Source of the DNA: Candidatus Tepidiaquacellales bacterium UBA6667
GTDB lineage: Bacteria; Bacteroidota; Ignavibacteria; Tepidaquicellales; Tepidaquicellaceae
Direction: 5' to 3'
Length of the DNA stretch: 54,440 bases
NCBI GenBank assembly: GCA_002455255.1
Contig: DKKL01000007.1
Span: forward strand, 227,240-281,679
Shown here: positions 45,792-54,440 of the stretch, in pieces
Layout of the letters: the number at the start of each line of letters is the position of its first letter
How positions within the stretch are numbered: the first letter of the stretch is position 1
Position numbers and translations under genes: made by a program
Notes under the pieces: model-generated
Told to the model about the DNA's origin: nothing
Databases searched by the model: none
Seen by the model: only the letters and a program-made list of their open reading frames with translations

Positions 45792-47156
45792 TTAATTTTT
45801 CTTTCTGTAAACAAATGTAATAGGTACTCCCCTGAAACCAAATTTTTTTCTGAAAGTATTTTCAAGATATTTTTTATAATTTTCAGGAATCATTTTTGGT
45901 TCGTTGCAGAAAAATGCAAACACCGGTGGTGCTGATTTTACCTGTGTAACGTAGTTAAGTTTTAAATCTTTACCTTGAACTGCCGGGGGCTGTTTATACA
46001 TTTTTGCCTGCTCCAAAAATTCATTCAATTCGCTTGTTTTGATTTTTTTCTTTCTTTCTTCATATATACTTGTTGCTGATTCTAATACTCTGTGAATTCT
46101 TTGTTTTGTAAGTGCTGAGATAAATATTATCTCAAGATAACCAAAACTTTTTAGATGGTCTTCGATTTTTTTCCTTACGATTTCTGATGTCTTTGAATCT
46201 TTTTCTATCAAATCCCATTTATTAATTACTATTAAAATACCTTTATTCAAAGTTACAACTTCATCTATTATTCTTATATCTTGTCTGTCTAACCTGAATA
46301 TTGCATCTTTCATATTTGTAGTATCACGAAACTGTTCCATTATTAATGTTGCATCAATTACAACAATTGCGATATCACATCTCTGAATAGCTTTATATGT
46401 TCTGACCGTTGAAAAAAATTCAAGTGATTCTTCTTTATCAATTTTAGATTTTTTCCTAAGCCCCGCAGTATCTATTAACACTATCTCTTCGTTATAATAT
46501 TTTAATACTGAATCAATGGAATCCCTTGTAGTTCCCGGTATATCGGTAACAATGTTTCTTTCTTCTTTTAACAATGCATTTGACAGTGATGATTTTCCTG
46601 CATTTGGTCTTCCTACAATTGCTATTTTAAACCTTTCATCGGGTATTTCTTCTGTTTCACTGATATCTTCGGTTAACATATCAAGTAAATCAGCAACATT
46701 TCTACCGTTTAAACCTGAGACAGAAACCGGTTCATCAAAACCAAGCGAATAAAATTCAGTTGCATTAGCATCTCTTTCGTTGTTGTCTGATTTATTTGCA
46801 ACAAGTATAATGTCTTTTTCTCCTTTAAATTTTCTTAATAAATTTGCAATATCTTTATCAATTGGGTGTAAGCCATTTGCAGTATCTACTGTAAAAATTA
46901 TTTTATCTGATTCTTCAATTGCGAGTTTTATCTGGTCATTGATTGCTTTCTCAAATAATTCATCTGAATCCGGAACGTATCCACCGGTATCAATTAAGAA
47001 AAATTTCTTTCCTGTCCATTCTGCTTCCCCATGATTTCTATCTCTTGTAACTCCGCTTGTCGGGTGCACTATTGCCTGCCGTTTTCCTATTATTCGGTTA
47101 AATAATGTTGATTTTCCTGTATTAGGACGACCTATTATTGCTATTACTTTATTCAT
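45792..47156 (-). CDS. der: Ribosome assembly GTPase Der (EngA)
   Basis: 454 residues with two GTPase domains and a KH-like C-terminus, the defining Der layout. G1 motifs: GRPNTGKSTLFNRI (about residue 8) and GRPNAGKSSLSNAL (about 181). DTGG and DTAG are the G3 motifs, NKSD and NKWD the G4 motifs, all present. The end has KKFGFRGVPITFVYRKK. Der is essential for 50S subunit assembly. It is divergent from the antiporter gene, with 123 bp between. Confidence 0.97.
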   Translation of the reverse strand: MNKVIAIIGRPNTGKSTLFNRIIGKRQAIVHPTSGVTRDRNHGEAEWTGKKFFLIDTGGYVPDSDELFEKAINDQIKLAIEESDKIIFTVDTANGLHPIDKDIANLLRKFKGEKDIILVANKSDNNERDANATEFYSLGFDEPVSVSGLNGRNVADLLDMLTEDISETEEIPDERFKIAIVGRPNAGKSSLSNALLKEERNIVTDIPGTTRDSIDSVLKYYNEEIVLIDTAGLRKKSKIDKEESLEFFSTVRTYKAIQRCDIAIVVIDATLIMEQFRDTTNMKDAIFRLDRQDIRIIDEVVTLNKGILIVINKWDLIEKDSKTSEIVRKKIEDHLKSFGYLEIIFISALTKQRIHRVLESATSIYEERKKKIKTSELNEFLEQAKMYKQPPAVQGKDLKLNYVTQVKSAPPVFAFFCNEPKMIPENYKKYLENTFRKKFGFRGVPITFVYRKKN

Positions 47157-47279
47157 ATTTCCAAAATATAAATGATTTAAGAGAATAAAAATTCAGAAAC
47201 ATCCATTTCGTTTTTATGCAATTTTTCAGACTAAAAATTAATAATTGAATTTCTGATTTTTGTTTAATAAAAAATATTT

Positions 47280-48233
47280 ATGACATATATTCTGTTTGTA
47301 ATTGGTTTTGTTATTCTTATCAAAGGTGCTGATTTACTCGTTGAAGGAGCTGCCTCCACTGCAAAGAAGTTTAAAATATCTAATATTGTTATCGGATTGA
47401 CTATAGTTTCTTTTGGAACTTCTGCTCCGGAACTTGTTGTAAATTTATTTGCAAGTATTTCCGGAAACAATGAAATTGCAGTCGGAAATATTTTAGGAAG
47501 TAACATTGCAAATATTTTATTAATTCTCGGAATATCGGCAATTATATATCCTCTGCGGGTTCAGAAAAATACTGTGTGGAAAGAAATTCCGCTTAGTTTA
47601 TTAGCCGGTCTGATTATTCTTGTAATGGGTAACGATATTTTTCTTGACGGTTATTCACAAAATGAAATTTCAAGAACTGACGGTTTAACCTTGCTCGGTT
47701 TTTTTAGCATTTTTATGGTTTATGTTTTTGCAATCGCAAGAGAAAACCCTGACGAAGTATCGGGAGATGTCAAAGAGTTATCAACCGGAAAATCTGTTTT
47801 ATATATCTTGCTCGGATTAGTAGGGCTTGTCTTTGGAGGTAAGTGGATTGTTGATGGTGCCGTTGAAATTTCGCTTAGTCTCGGTATGAGTCAGTCTCTT
47901 GTCGGGTTAACAATTGTCGCAATTGGTACATCTCTTCCTGAGCTTGCCACAAGTGCGGTTGCAGCATATAAAAAACAATCTGATATAGCAATTGGTAATG
48001 TTGTTGGTTCAAATATTTTCAATATCTTTTGGATATTGGGTGTAAGTGCAATTATAAAACCTTTGCCACTTACTCAGGGAAATAATATTGATATATTAAT
48101 GGTTGTTTTATCCAGTCTTTTACTTTTTTTAAGTATATTTTTATTCAGCAGAAATGAAATCGGAAGAAAAGAGGGAATTTTATTTCTAATTATATATGTT
48201 CTTTATACTGTATATCTGGTTATAAATGTTTAA
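47280..48233 (+). CDS. Calcium/sodium antiporter, CaCA family (YrbG type)
   Basis: 317 residues with about ten membrane spans in two inverted halves. The alpha repeats are clear: GLTIVSFGTSAPELVVN (about residues 40-56) and GLTIVAIGTSLPELATS (about 210-226), each with the conserved acidic residue that binds the cation, and each followed by an IAVGNILGSNI / IAIGNVVGSNI segment. It exchanges Ca2+ for Na+ or K+. The TonB-dependent receptor gene starts only 5 bp downstream, so the two are likely one transcript. Confidence 0.94.
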   Translation: MTYILFVIGFVILIKGADLLVEGAASTAKKFKISNIVIGLTIVSFGTSAPELVVNLFASISGNNEIAVGNILGSNIANILLILGISAIIYPLRVQKNTVWKEIPLSLLAGLIILVMGNDIFLDGYSQNEISRTDGLTLLGFFSIFMVYVFAIARENPDEVSGDVKELSTGKSVLYILLGLVGLVFGGKWIVDGAVEISLSLGMSQSLVGLTIVAIGTSLPELATSAVAAYKKQSDIAIGNVVGSNIFNIFWILGVSAIIKPLPLTQGNNIDILMVVLSSLLLFLSIFLFSRNEIGRKEGILFLIIYVLYTVYLVINV

Positions 48234-48238
48234 TACTT

Positions 48239-50527
48239 ATGAAATTATTTTTTGCATTTTGCATTCTCATTTTCACCGGGAATCTATTTGCTCAACAAAA
48301 TGGAGTTATTCAAGGAAAGATTCTTGATGAAGAAACACAAAGTTTATTAGAAGGTGCAATAATAGAAATTCTTGATGAAAATAAAATTTCAGAATTAAAA
48401 ACTGAAACAAATTCATCAGGTGAATTTAAGTTCTCTGATTTAAAGTTCGGAACTTATCAGATTAAAGTATCTGCCATAGGTTATGAACCCATTTTAAAAA
48501 CAGATTTAGTTCTTTATGCAAGCAGACCGCTTGAAATTGTCCTCTACCTTAATCCACAAGGATTTTCTACCGATGAGATAAATGTTCAGGCAAATTTCTA
48601 TCAGAAAAAATCGGATATAAATATAAGTTTTTTAAATCTTGATTATGAAGAAATTCGTAGAGCACCAGGAGCAGTGGAAGATATTTCCAGAATGTTGCAA
48701 TCAGCCCCCGGTGTTTCAATAGGGAACGATCAAAGAAATGATTTGATTGTTCGGGGAGGTTCACCCTCGGAAAATTTAATTCTAATTGACGGAATTGAAA
48801 TTCCTAATATAAACCACTTCGGTACTCAAGGTTCATCAAGCGGTGCTATCTCTTTTATAAACTCAAAATTTATTCTTGATGCTGATATGTTTACAGGTGG
48901 ATTTCCTTCATTGTATGGGGATAGACTTTCCAGTGTCTTAAATATAAAATTCCGAGAGGGAAGTTTTAGAAATCATTTTCAGGACATAAATCTATCAATC
49001 GCAGGGTTTGGCGGAATATTTGAAGGACCAATTTCTCAAAACTCATCTTATCTTTTTTCTGTTAGAAGAAGTTATCTTGAGTTAATTCAAAACTCTATTC
49101 GTTTGGCGGCTGTTCCAAACTACTGGGATATAAATATGAAGGTTAATTTTAATGCAGGGATAAATGATAAAATTACTCTGATAGGATTTTCTGAAATTGA
49201 TAAAATTGAATTTTCCGGAGAAACTGAAGATGATAATCCTTATGGAAAATCGAATGCTAATCAAAATGCTTTTGTTGCAGGATTAAACTGGACAAAATTA
49301 TTTTCAAACGGATATTTGCAAACCGTCTTATCAAATTCTTATTCCGGATATGACATTATTCAGTTTGAAATCAATGATGAATCTATTACAAGATTTAAAA
49401 GTAATGCTTATGAAAACGAGTTGACTTTTAAATCAGATGTGAATTATCAGTTAAATAATTTTTTAACTCTAAATGCCGGAGTGGGAGGAAAATATATAAA
49501 TCTGAAAAATGAATTGTTTTTAAAAGGCGACACAAATGCGGCTGGTTATATTTATGATGCAATTGATGCCAATGTGAAAACTAACACATACAAATTATTC
49601 TCACACATTAACCTCACTTCAAAATTTTTAGAGGATAATTTAATTCTTAATACCGGTATAAGAATAGATAGATTTGATTATATAAGACTTAAAAATACTT
49701 TCTCTCCAAGAGTCGGCATTTCTTATAAATTAAATCAGAATACTTCTTTAAACGGAGCTTATGGAATTTATTTTCAAAATCCACAATATATCTGGGTCAC
49801 TTCACATCCTGAAAATTACAAGCTTAACAGCATCAGAAGCGAACATTTCATAGCAGGTATTGAACATTTTTTTAATGACGAAATTAAAGCAACGTTGGAA
49901 GTTTATGAAAAAAAACATAAAGACTATCCTGTTTGGAAAGATATTCCCACATTTATTTTAATTGACGGTGGTGCTGATAACGGACCTAATATTGTTGGCG
50001 AAGCAGTAAGCGCCGGTAATGGATTCATCAGAGGAATAGATTTTTCTATTCAGAAAAAACTTACAAAAAACGGACTATATGGATTAATAAATTATTCTTA
50101 CAGTTATTCAAGGTTCAGAGCTATCGAAGGTGGGGATAAGCCGGGTGAGTTTGATCCGGAACATCAATTCACTTTTATTGCTGGCTATCAATTTAAAAAT
50201 GACTGGCTAATCGGGATTAAATGGAAATATGCCGGAGGAAGACCTTATACTCCTTATAATATTACTTTATCAGAACAGAACAATCGTGGTGTGTTTGCAA
50301 CTACTGATTTTAACAGTGCGAGATATCCTTATTATATGAGAGTTGACCTGAGAGTTGATAAAAAATTCAACTTTAAAAAAGTAAGCATTGTAGGTTATCT
50401 GGAAATTCAAAACCTGTTCAACAGAGAAAATATATACAACTATTTTTGGAATGTACAAAAAAATAAACTTGGTACAATTTACCAATGGGCATTTTTTCCT
50501 GTTGGAGGGGTAAGCGTTCAGTTTTGA
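48239..50527 (+). CDS. TonB-dependent receptor with carboxypeptidase-like N-terminal domain
   Basis: 762 residues. Signal peptide (cleavage about LFAQQ), then a CarboxypepD_reg-like beta-sandwich (about 25-105), a plug domain (about 120-230: DISRMLQSAPGVSIG, LIVRGGSPSENLILIDGIEIP) and a barrel ending in SVQF with a C-terminal aromatic. It imports a ligand bound outside the cell using TonB energy. No SusD partner follows, so it is not a SusC/SusD pair. The neighbour suggests a metal-related role, but this is only proximity. Confidence 0.92.
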   Translation: MKLFFAFCILIFTGNLFAQQNGVIQGKILDEETQSLLEGAIIEILDENKISELKTETNSSGEFKFSDLKFGTYQIKVSAIGYEPILKTDLVLYASRPLEIVLYLNPQGFSTDEINVQANFYQKKSDINISFLNLDYEEIRRAPGAVEDISRMLQSAPGVSIGNDQRNDLIVRGGSPSENLILIDGIEIPNINHFGTQGSSSGAISFINSKFILDADMFTGGFPSLYGDRLSSVLNIKFREGSFRNHFQDINLSIAGFGGIFEGPISQNSSYLFSVRRSYLELIQNSIRLAAVPNYWDINMKVNFNAGINDKITLIGFSEIDKIEFSGETEDDNPYGKSNANQNAFVAGLNWTKLFSNGYLQTVLSNSYSGYDIIQFEINDESITRFKSNAYENELTFKSDVNYQLNNFLTLNAGVGGKYINLKNELFLKGDTNAAGYIYDAIDANVKTNTYKLFSHINLTSKFLEDNLILNTGIRIDRFDYIRLKNTFSPRVGISYKLNQNTSLNGAYGIYFQNPQYIWVTSHPENYKLNSIRSEHFIAGIEHFFNDEIKATLEVYEKKHKDYPVWKDIPTFILIDGGADNGPNIVGEAVSAGNGFIRGIDFSIQKKLTKNGLYGLINYSYSYSRFRAIEGGDKPGEFDPEHQFTFIAGYQFKNDWLIGIKWKYAGGRPYTPYNITLSEQNNRGVFATTDFNSARYPYYMRVDLRVDKKFNFKKVSIVGYLEIQNLFNRENIYNYFWNVQKNKLGTIYQWAFFPVGGVSVQF

Positions 50528-50542
50528 TTTAGATAGAAAATC

Positions 50543-51802
50543 TTATTTCATCAACACTATTTTTTGAACTGTTTTATTTCCGTTTGCATTCATAACTACA
50601 AAATATACTCCGGAAACATTTTCTTCTGCATTCCATTTATATTCAAAATTACCTTTTTGTAGTTTGCCTTTATACAACTCTTTGATTTTCATTCCACCTA
50701 AATTATAAATACTCAAATTTACTTCCGTGCTTTCTTTAATTTTTAATTTTATATTTATACTTGGATTAAATGGATTAGGAAAACATTCTATCAGATTAAA
50801 CTCCTGTAACTGTACTGAATTTTTAATGTTGGTTAAATTATTCAAATCCATAGAATATACTCCGTGTGCCTGCAAACCGGCATATAATCTGCCATTATGA
50901 ATCATTAAGTTATGTATAATACTTCCGACTGGTAAACCTGACGCAATATTACCCCAGTTAAAATTCATATTTTCATCAACATAAACTCCGTATGGATTAG
51001 GACTTGTTAACCTGTAAACACTCGTAAATAATTTATTATTGTGTTTAACTATATCAGTAAATACACTGTTTTGTGATAATTCTAAATTTCCTGCCTGTAT
51101 CCAATTATTACCGTTATCGGTAGAAACAAATAATTTTCTTAATTCTCCACAAATTAATTTATCATTTACTTTAATTATTGAATTTGCTGGAGTTGATAAA
51201 TCCGGATTCGCAGTCAATCCATTGTTAGCCGGTCTCGTCCAGTTATATCCGTTGTTTGTCGAATACGATATACCGTGCCTGTGTGATGCAAAAACAGTAT
51301 CACCGCTTGCATAAAAATTTGTAATCACTGTCATATTATGACCGCTAATCCCTGTCCAGTTAAATCCACCATTCGATGATAAATATAAAGCTACTCCATC
51401 ATTAACATATGCTATTATATTACTTTTGTTTTTTATTATTTCAAATACACCGGGACGAAATTGCGAATTTACGTTATTCAATATCCAGTTAACACCATTA
51501 TTAGTGGATATTGCAACTCCCTTTTCATAAGTACCTGCAATTATTGTATCATTAAACGAAATCATTGAAAAAATTCCGCTGGGATCAAAACCCATATCAA
51601 CTAATGAAAAACTGATTCCATTATCTGAAGAAACAAAAATTTCACCTGAAGTGAATATGTTTATTCTTCCTCCGGCAAAAATCTTGTCAGATGTTTTTAC
51701 TATACTTGTAATATTTTTTGTGGAAAGTCCTGTGGAAGGAACCCACTGAGCATTTATGCTTTGTGTGAGTAAAAAAAGAAAAATTATTATTATTAGTTTC
51801 AT
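50543..51802 (-). CDS. Secreted Asp-box propeller protein with T9SS sorting domain
   Basis: 419 residues. Signal peptide (cleavage about SINAQ), then repeated Asp-box-like motifs (SSDNGISF, STNNGVNW, SSNGGFNW, STNNGYNW, STDNGNNW) that indicate a BNR/YCF48-like beta-propeller. The C-terminal 75 residues are a type IX sorting domain (CFPNPFNPSINIKLKI, ending KTVQKIVLMK). It is exported across the outer membrane and attached to the surface or released; ligand unknown. It has the same Asp-box theme as the protein encoded at 8195-10477 but lacks TPRs. Confidence 0.9.
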   Translation of the reverse strand: MKLIIIIFLFLLTQSINAQWVPSTGLSTKNITSIVKTSDKIFAGGRINIFTSGEIFVSSDNGISFSLVDMGFDPSGIFSMISFNDTIIAGTYEKGVAISTNNGVNWILNNVNSQFRPGVFEIIKNKSNIIAYVNDGVALYLSSNGGFNWTGISGHNMTVITNFYASGDTVFASHRHGISYSTNNGYNWTRPANNGLTANPDLSTPANSIIKVNDKLICGELRKLFVSTDNGNNWIQAGNLELSQNSVFTDIVKHNNKLFTSVYRLTSPNPYGVYVDENMNFNWGNIASGLPVGSIIHNLMIHNGRLYAGLQAHGVYSMDLNNLTNIKNSVQLQEFNLIECFPNPFNPSINIKLKIKESTEVNLSIYNLGGMKIKELYKGKLQKGNFEYKWNAEENVSGVYFVVMNANGNKTVQKIVLMK

Positions 51803-51856
51803 TTATAATCAGTTTTATTTTCCCCCTAAAACCGATTAGTTTATTTAAATATACTT

Positions 51857-53641
51857 TTAATTTTTATAATATTCCTGTAATGATTTTACGGATAAATCAT
51901 GAGATTTTATTCTTGCAATTCCTTCTACAACTGATTGTGCTGCTGAAAGTGTTGTTATAAATGGTATCTTATGCTGCACTGCTGCCCAACCAATTGCATA
52001 TTCATCAAATCTTGATTCTTCACCAAGTGGTGTATTTATAACTAAATGGATTTCTCCGTTTTTAATTAAATCTACTATGTTGGGTCTGCCTTCATTTACT
52101 TTAAATACAGGTTCTGATTTTATCTTGTTTTCTCTTAAGAATTTATTTGTTCCGTGTGTTGCAAAAATACCAAAACCTAACTCTTCAAATCTTTTTAAAA
52201 GATTTACTGCTTTGGGTTTTTTATCATTATTGTTTAAACTTATGAAAATATTTCCGGAAGTTCTTAAAGGATTACCCGTTGCATCCTGTGCCTTTGCCAT
52301 CGCTGCACCAAATGATTTAGATATTCCCATTACTTCACCTGTTGACCTCATTTCAGGTCCTAAAAACATTTTTGCTCTCGGAAATTTCTGAAATGGAAAT
52401 ACCGATTCTTTTATACTTATATAATCAAGTGATTCAAAATCTTTAAGTTCAAATTCCTTTAATTTTCTTCCTGCTATAATTTTTGCAGCTACGGAAGCTA
52501 TCGGAACTCCTGTTGTCTTACTTACAAAAGGAACTGTTCTGGATGCTCTGGGATTTGCTTCTATCACATATACTACATTATCCTTTATAGCAAACTGAAT
52601 GTTTATCATCCCGATTACATTAAGTGCTAAGGCAATAGTTTTTGTGTATTTTTTTATTTCGTTCAGATTTTTTTTGGAAAGTGATATCGGTGGTAAAATT
52701 GATGTACTGTCTCCGGAGTGAATACCTGCCTCTTCTATGTGCTGCATAATGCCGGCTATGTAAACACTTTTTCCGTCACATAGTGCATCAACATCAATTT
52801 CCCGTGCCTCTTCCAAAAATTTATCTATTAATACCGGATGTTCACCGGAAAATTTTGACGCTTCTTCAAAAAAAGATTTTAGTGTATCATCATTATAAAC
52901 TATCTGCATTGCCCTTCCGCCTAATACGTATGATGGTCTGACCAATACCGGATATCCGATTTTATTTGCTGTCTTTAGTGCCTGTGGTAATGTTTTAACA
53001 GTGTCATATTCAGGTTTCGGGATTTCAAGATTATCAAGTAACTTTCCAAATTTTTTTCTGTCTTCTGCAATATCTATATCTTTGGATGAAGTCCCTAAAA
53101 TTTTCAATCCGTTTTTTTCAAGTTCCTTTGATATTTTCAAAGGTGTCTGCCCGCCAAAACTTACAATAATTCCTTTTACATTTTTTTCATATTTTACAAT
53201 ATTCAAAACATCTTCGGTTGTTAACGGTTCAAAGTATAACTTGTCTGTTATATCATAATCCGTTGATACTGTTTCAGGATTACAATTTATCATTATCGTT
53301 TCAAATCCCTCTTCTCTTAATGCCTTTACACACCTTACGCAACAATAGTCAAATTCAATTCCCTGACCTATTCTGTTAGGTCCACCGCCAAGAATAATTA
53401 TTTTTTCCCTGTCAGAAGAAACTGATTCGTTATATTTTTCATAAACTGAATAATGATAGGGAGTGTTTGCTTCAAATTCCGCTGCACAGGTATCTACTGT
53501 TTTATAAACAGGATAAATACCGTTTTTAAATCTGAATTTTCTGATTTCAGATTCGGTTGTTTTAAAAATATGTGCAAGCTGTATATCTGAAAATCCATTC
53601 CGCTTTGCTTTTCTGATTATATCAGGTGTAATTTTTTCCAT
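51857..53641 (-). CDS. carB: Carbamoyl-phosphate synthase large subunit, C-terminal half (split CarB)
   Basis: 594 residues. It aligns with about residue 480 to the end of the usual 1,070-residue CarB: the end of the oligomerisation domain (RKAKRNGFSDIQLAHIF), the second ATP-grasp unit (GGGPNRIGQGIEFDYCCV, RPSYVLGGRAM, VIEANPRASRT) and the MGS-like allosteric domain (ATHGTNKFLREN, INTPLGE). The N-terminal half is not in the window: the gene upstream on this strand is an unrelated DUF3299 protein ending 8 bp before the ATG. So this is a separate gene, as in organisms known to have split carB (Aquifex, several methanogens), not a frameshift. It makes carbamoyl phosphate from carbamate and ATP. 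Confidence 0.93.
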   Translation of the reverse strand: MEKITPDIIRKAKRNGFSDIQLAHIFKTTESEIRKFRFKNGIYPVYKTVDTCAAEFEANTPYHYSVYEKYNESVSSDREKIIILGGGPNRIGQGIEFDYCCVRCVKALREEGFETIMINCNPETVSTDYDITDKLYFEPLTTEDVLNIVKYEKNVKGIIVSFGGQTPLKISKELEKNGLKILGTSSKDIDIAEDRKKFGKLLDNLEIPKPEYDTVKTLPQALKTANKIGYPVLVRPSYVLGGRAMQIVYNDDTLKSFFEEASKFSGEHPVLIDKFLEEAREIDVDALCDGKSVYIAGIMQHIEEAGIHSGDSTSILPPISLSKKNLNEIKKYTKTIALALNVIGMINIQFAIKDNVVYVIEANPRASRTVPFVSKTTGVPIASVAAKIIAGRKLKEFELKDFESLDYISIKESVFPFQKFPRAKMFLGPEMRSTGEVMGISKSFGAAMAKAQDATGNPLRTSGNIFISLNNNDKKPKAVNLLKRFEELGFGIFATHGTNKFLRENKIKSEPVFKVNEGRPNIVDLIKNGEIHLVINTPLGEESRFDEYAIGWAAVQHKIPFITTLSAAQSVVEGIARIKSHDLSVKSLQEYYKN

Positions 53642-53649
53642 TAAAACTT

Positions 53650-54264
53650 TTATTTTATACCGGTTGCGTCTATTGTATATACAACATCCGAATATTCATC
53701 TTTAATATCAAAGTTTACATCCAATCTGCCTTTGATATTTACAACTCCTGTTTTATAATCCGTCTTTAAATTATTTTTAAGTTTAACGTAAATAATTTCA
53801 TTAATAAAAATCGGAGGTGCACAGTAACAGCTGAGCGGTGGTGCTGAACAAAGTAAAAATTCATCCATATCCTGTAATGCTGTCAGTGGTGTCATAAATC
53901 CGTTTATCTCAACATTTTTTCCGTTTAAATCTTTTATCTCCTGTGGTATCTCTTTACCGGGTATATATGTTCGTAATGTTCTGAATGTAAGTTTATTAAA
54001 CGGTAATGTGGTATCAACCGGAGCAGAAAAATTTTCCGGTGTGTTAATAGTTTTTTCCCCGTCAAGTGTTGTTTTATCTCCGGGCGATTTCTTCGTGCTG
54101 TCCTGATTTTTTTTTGCATTACTAACTAATTCGGATGTATTTATATATTCACCGTCCGGAGTTAATACAAATGATTCAGATTTTGATTTGGTATTTGCAA
54201 ATAATGCTACAAATATTGTTATTATTATTATTGAGTACACTATATTTAAAATTAATTTTTTCAA
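53650..54264 (-). CDS. Exported DUF3299 family protein
   Basis: 204 residues, starting at TTG (54262-54264). An N-terminal hydrophobic segment (signal peptide or anchor), a low-complexity Lys/Asp/Thr linker, then the conserved part: LNGKNVEINGFMTPL and a cysteine-rich FLLCSAPPLSCYCAPPIFINEIIYVKL segment, typical of DUF3299. The family is of unknown function and is often found near transport and metal-related genes. It lies directly after the end of a MacB/FtsX-type permease gene on the same strand, which may be its functional partner. Confidence 0.75.
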   Translation of the reverse strand: MKKLILNIVYSIIIITIFVALFANTKSKSESFVLTPDGEYINTSELVSNAKKNQDSTKKSPGDKTTLDGEKTINTPENFSAPVDTTLPFNKLTFRTLRTYIPGKEIPQEIKDLNGKNVEINGFMTPLTALQDMDEFLLCSAPPLSCYCAPPIFINEIIYVKLKNNLKTDYKTGVVNIKGRLDVNFDIKDEYSDVVYTIDATGIK

Positions 54265-54266
54265 AA

Positions 54267-54440
54267 CTAAAGGTTTGTTGCGACATCTGTTCTGTATGCT
54301 TTTATCGCTGGTAATATTGATACTGTAATTCCCAATATAATTGTTCCTAAAACTAAGTATAATTCAAAAATACCGAACATCAAACCTGTTATATATACTC
54401 CTGTTTGCTCCGATATATATGAACTCATTAAATATACTGG
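54267..54440 (-). CDS. MacB/FtsX-type ABC transporter permease, 3-prime end only
   Basis: Only the last 57 codons lie in the window; the rest runs off the right edge. The visible part has a membrane span (LVLGTIILGITVSILPA) and ends IKAYRTDVATNL, the characteristic end of FtsX-like permeases of the MacB and LolCE groups. It is complete to its stop at 54267-54269, two bases before the TTG start of the DUF3299 gene, so the two are probably one operon. Confidence 0.82.
   Translation of the reverse strand, partial: PVYLMSSYISEQTGVYITGLMFGIFELYLVLGTIILGITVSILPAIKAYRTDVATNL

Noticed and set aside
52077..52391. Open frame of 104 codons on the plus strand
   Set aside because: It lies wholly inside the well-supported carB half on the other strand and has no recognisable motif.
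53641..54264. Possible frameshift separating two halves of a normal carB
   Set aside because: The upstream same-strand sequence encodes an unrelated, complete DUF3299 protein with its own start, so there is no hidden N-terminal CarB half.
1..54440. CRISPR array, rRNA or tRNA genes
   Set aside because: No regularly spaced repeats, rRNA signatures or cloverleaf-forming sequences were noticed in the intergenic regions, all of which are 300 bp or shorter.

Overview
The window is AT-rich DNA that looks like a chromosome segment of a low-GC member of the Bacteroidota/Chlorobiota branch, most likely an Ignavibacteria-like bacterium (inference). The evidence is two proteins with type IX secretion C-terminal sorting domains (the 'FPNPFNPS' signature), a PorD-like (DUF4835) protein divergent from a PorV/PorQ-like barrel, a TonB-dependent receptor with a carboxypeptidase-like N-terminal domain, a gluzincin/TolB-propeller/outer-membrane-barrel fusion, almost no Shine-Dalgarno sequences, and many TTG starts. 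I saw no rRNA, tRNA, CRISPR array, transposase or prophage gene.

Layout. 1-6.1 kb: a PAP2-type membrane protein, a TPR-tailed GT-C glycosyltransferase, mltG, a multispan membrane protein and ubiX. 6.1-10.5 kb: a strikingly AT-rich accessory block with a 603-residue AbiEi-like winged-helix protein carrying a long extra C-terminal region, preceded by a four-site operator array, and then a secreted propeller/TPR protein. 10.5-19.4 kb: the protease/propeller/barrel protein, an RsbU-type phosphatase, a double-AAA SpoVK/CbbX-like ATPase with a duplicated N-terminal domain, a serine hydrolase and a secreted cupredoxin. 19.5-31.8 kb: an alpha/beta hydrolase, the PorD and PorV/Q pair, a PfkB kinase, an RmlD-like reductase, serS, a second GT-C transferase with no standard start codon, ndh, a DinB-fold protein, ptsI and a phosphoglucose/phosphomannose isomerase. 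31.8-40.5 kb: RES/Xre toxin-antitoxin module 1, a lone nuoH, a run of envelope genes (TlpA-like thioredoxin, barrel, Omp28-like lipoprotein, HhH-barrel protein) and phoH.

40.5-44.2 kb is a second accessory block: RES/Xre module 2, a small unknown gene, an AAA_14/DUF4143 ATPase and an FRG-domain protein. A 48-bp direct repeat (45/48 identical) brackets the toxin-antitoxin portion. 44.2-54.4 kb: a yifB/comM-like gene and der, a Ca2+/Na+ antiporter with a TonB-dependent receptor, a T9SS-exported propeller protein, a free-standing C-terminal half of carB (split carB), a DUF3299 protein and the end of a MacB/FtsX-type permease.

The housekeeping genes cover wall synthesis, translation, respiration, sugar-phosphate metabolism and ribosome assembly. 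The most unusual material is the AbiEi-like fusion with its operator array, the repeat-bracketed RES/Xre island, the two modules sharing a GACAAAT operator motif, the duplicated-domain AAA protein, the split carB, and the glycosyltransferase whose conserved N-terminus lies upstream of any ATG, GTG or TTG.
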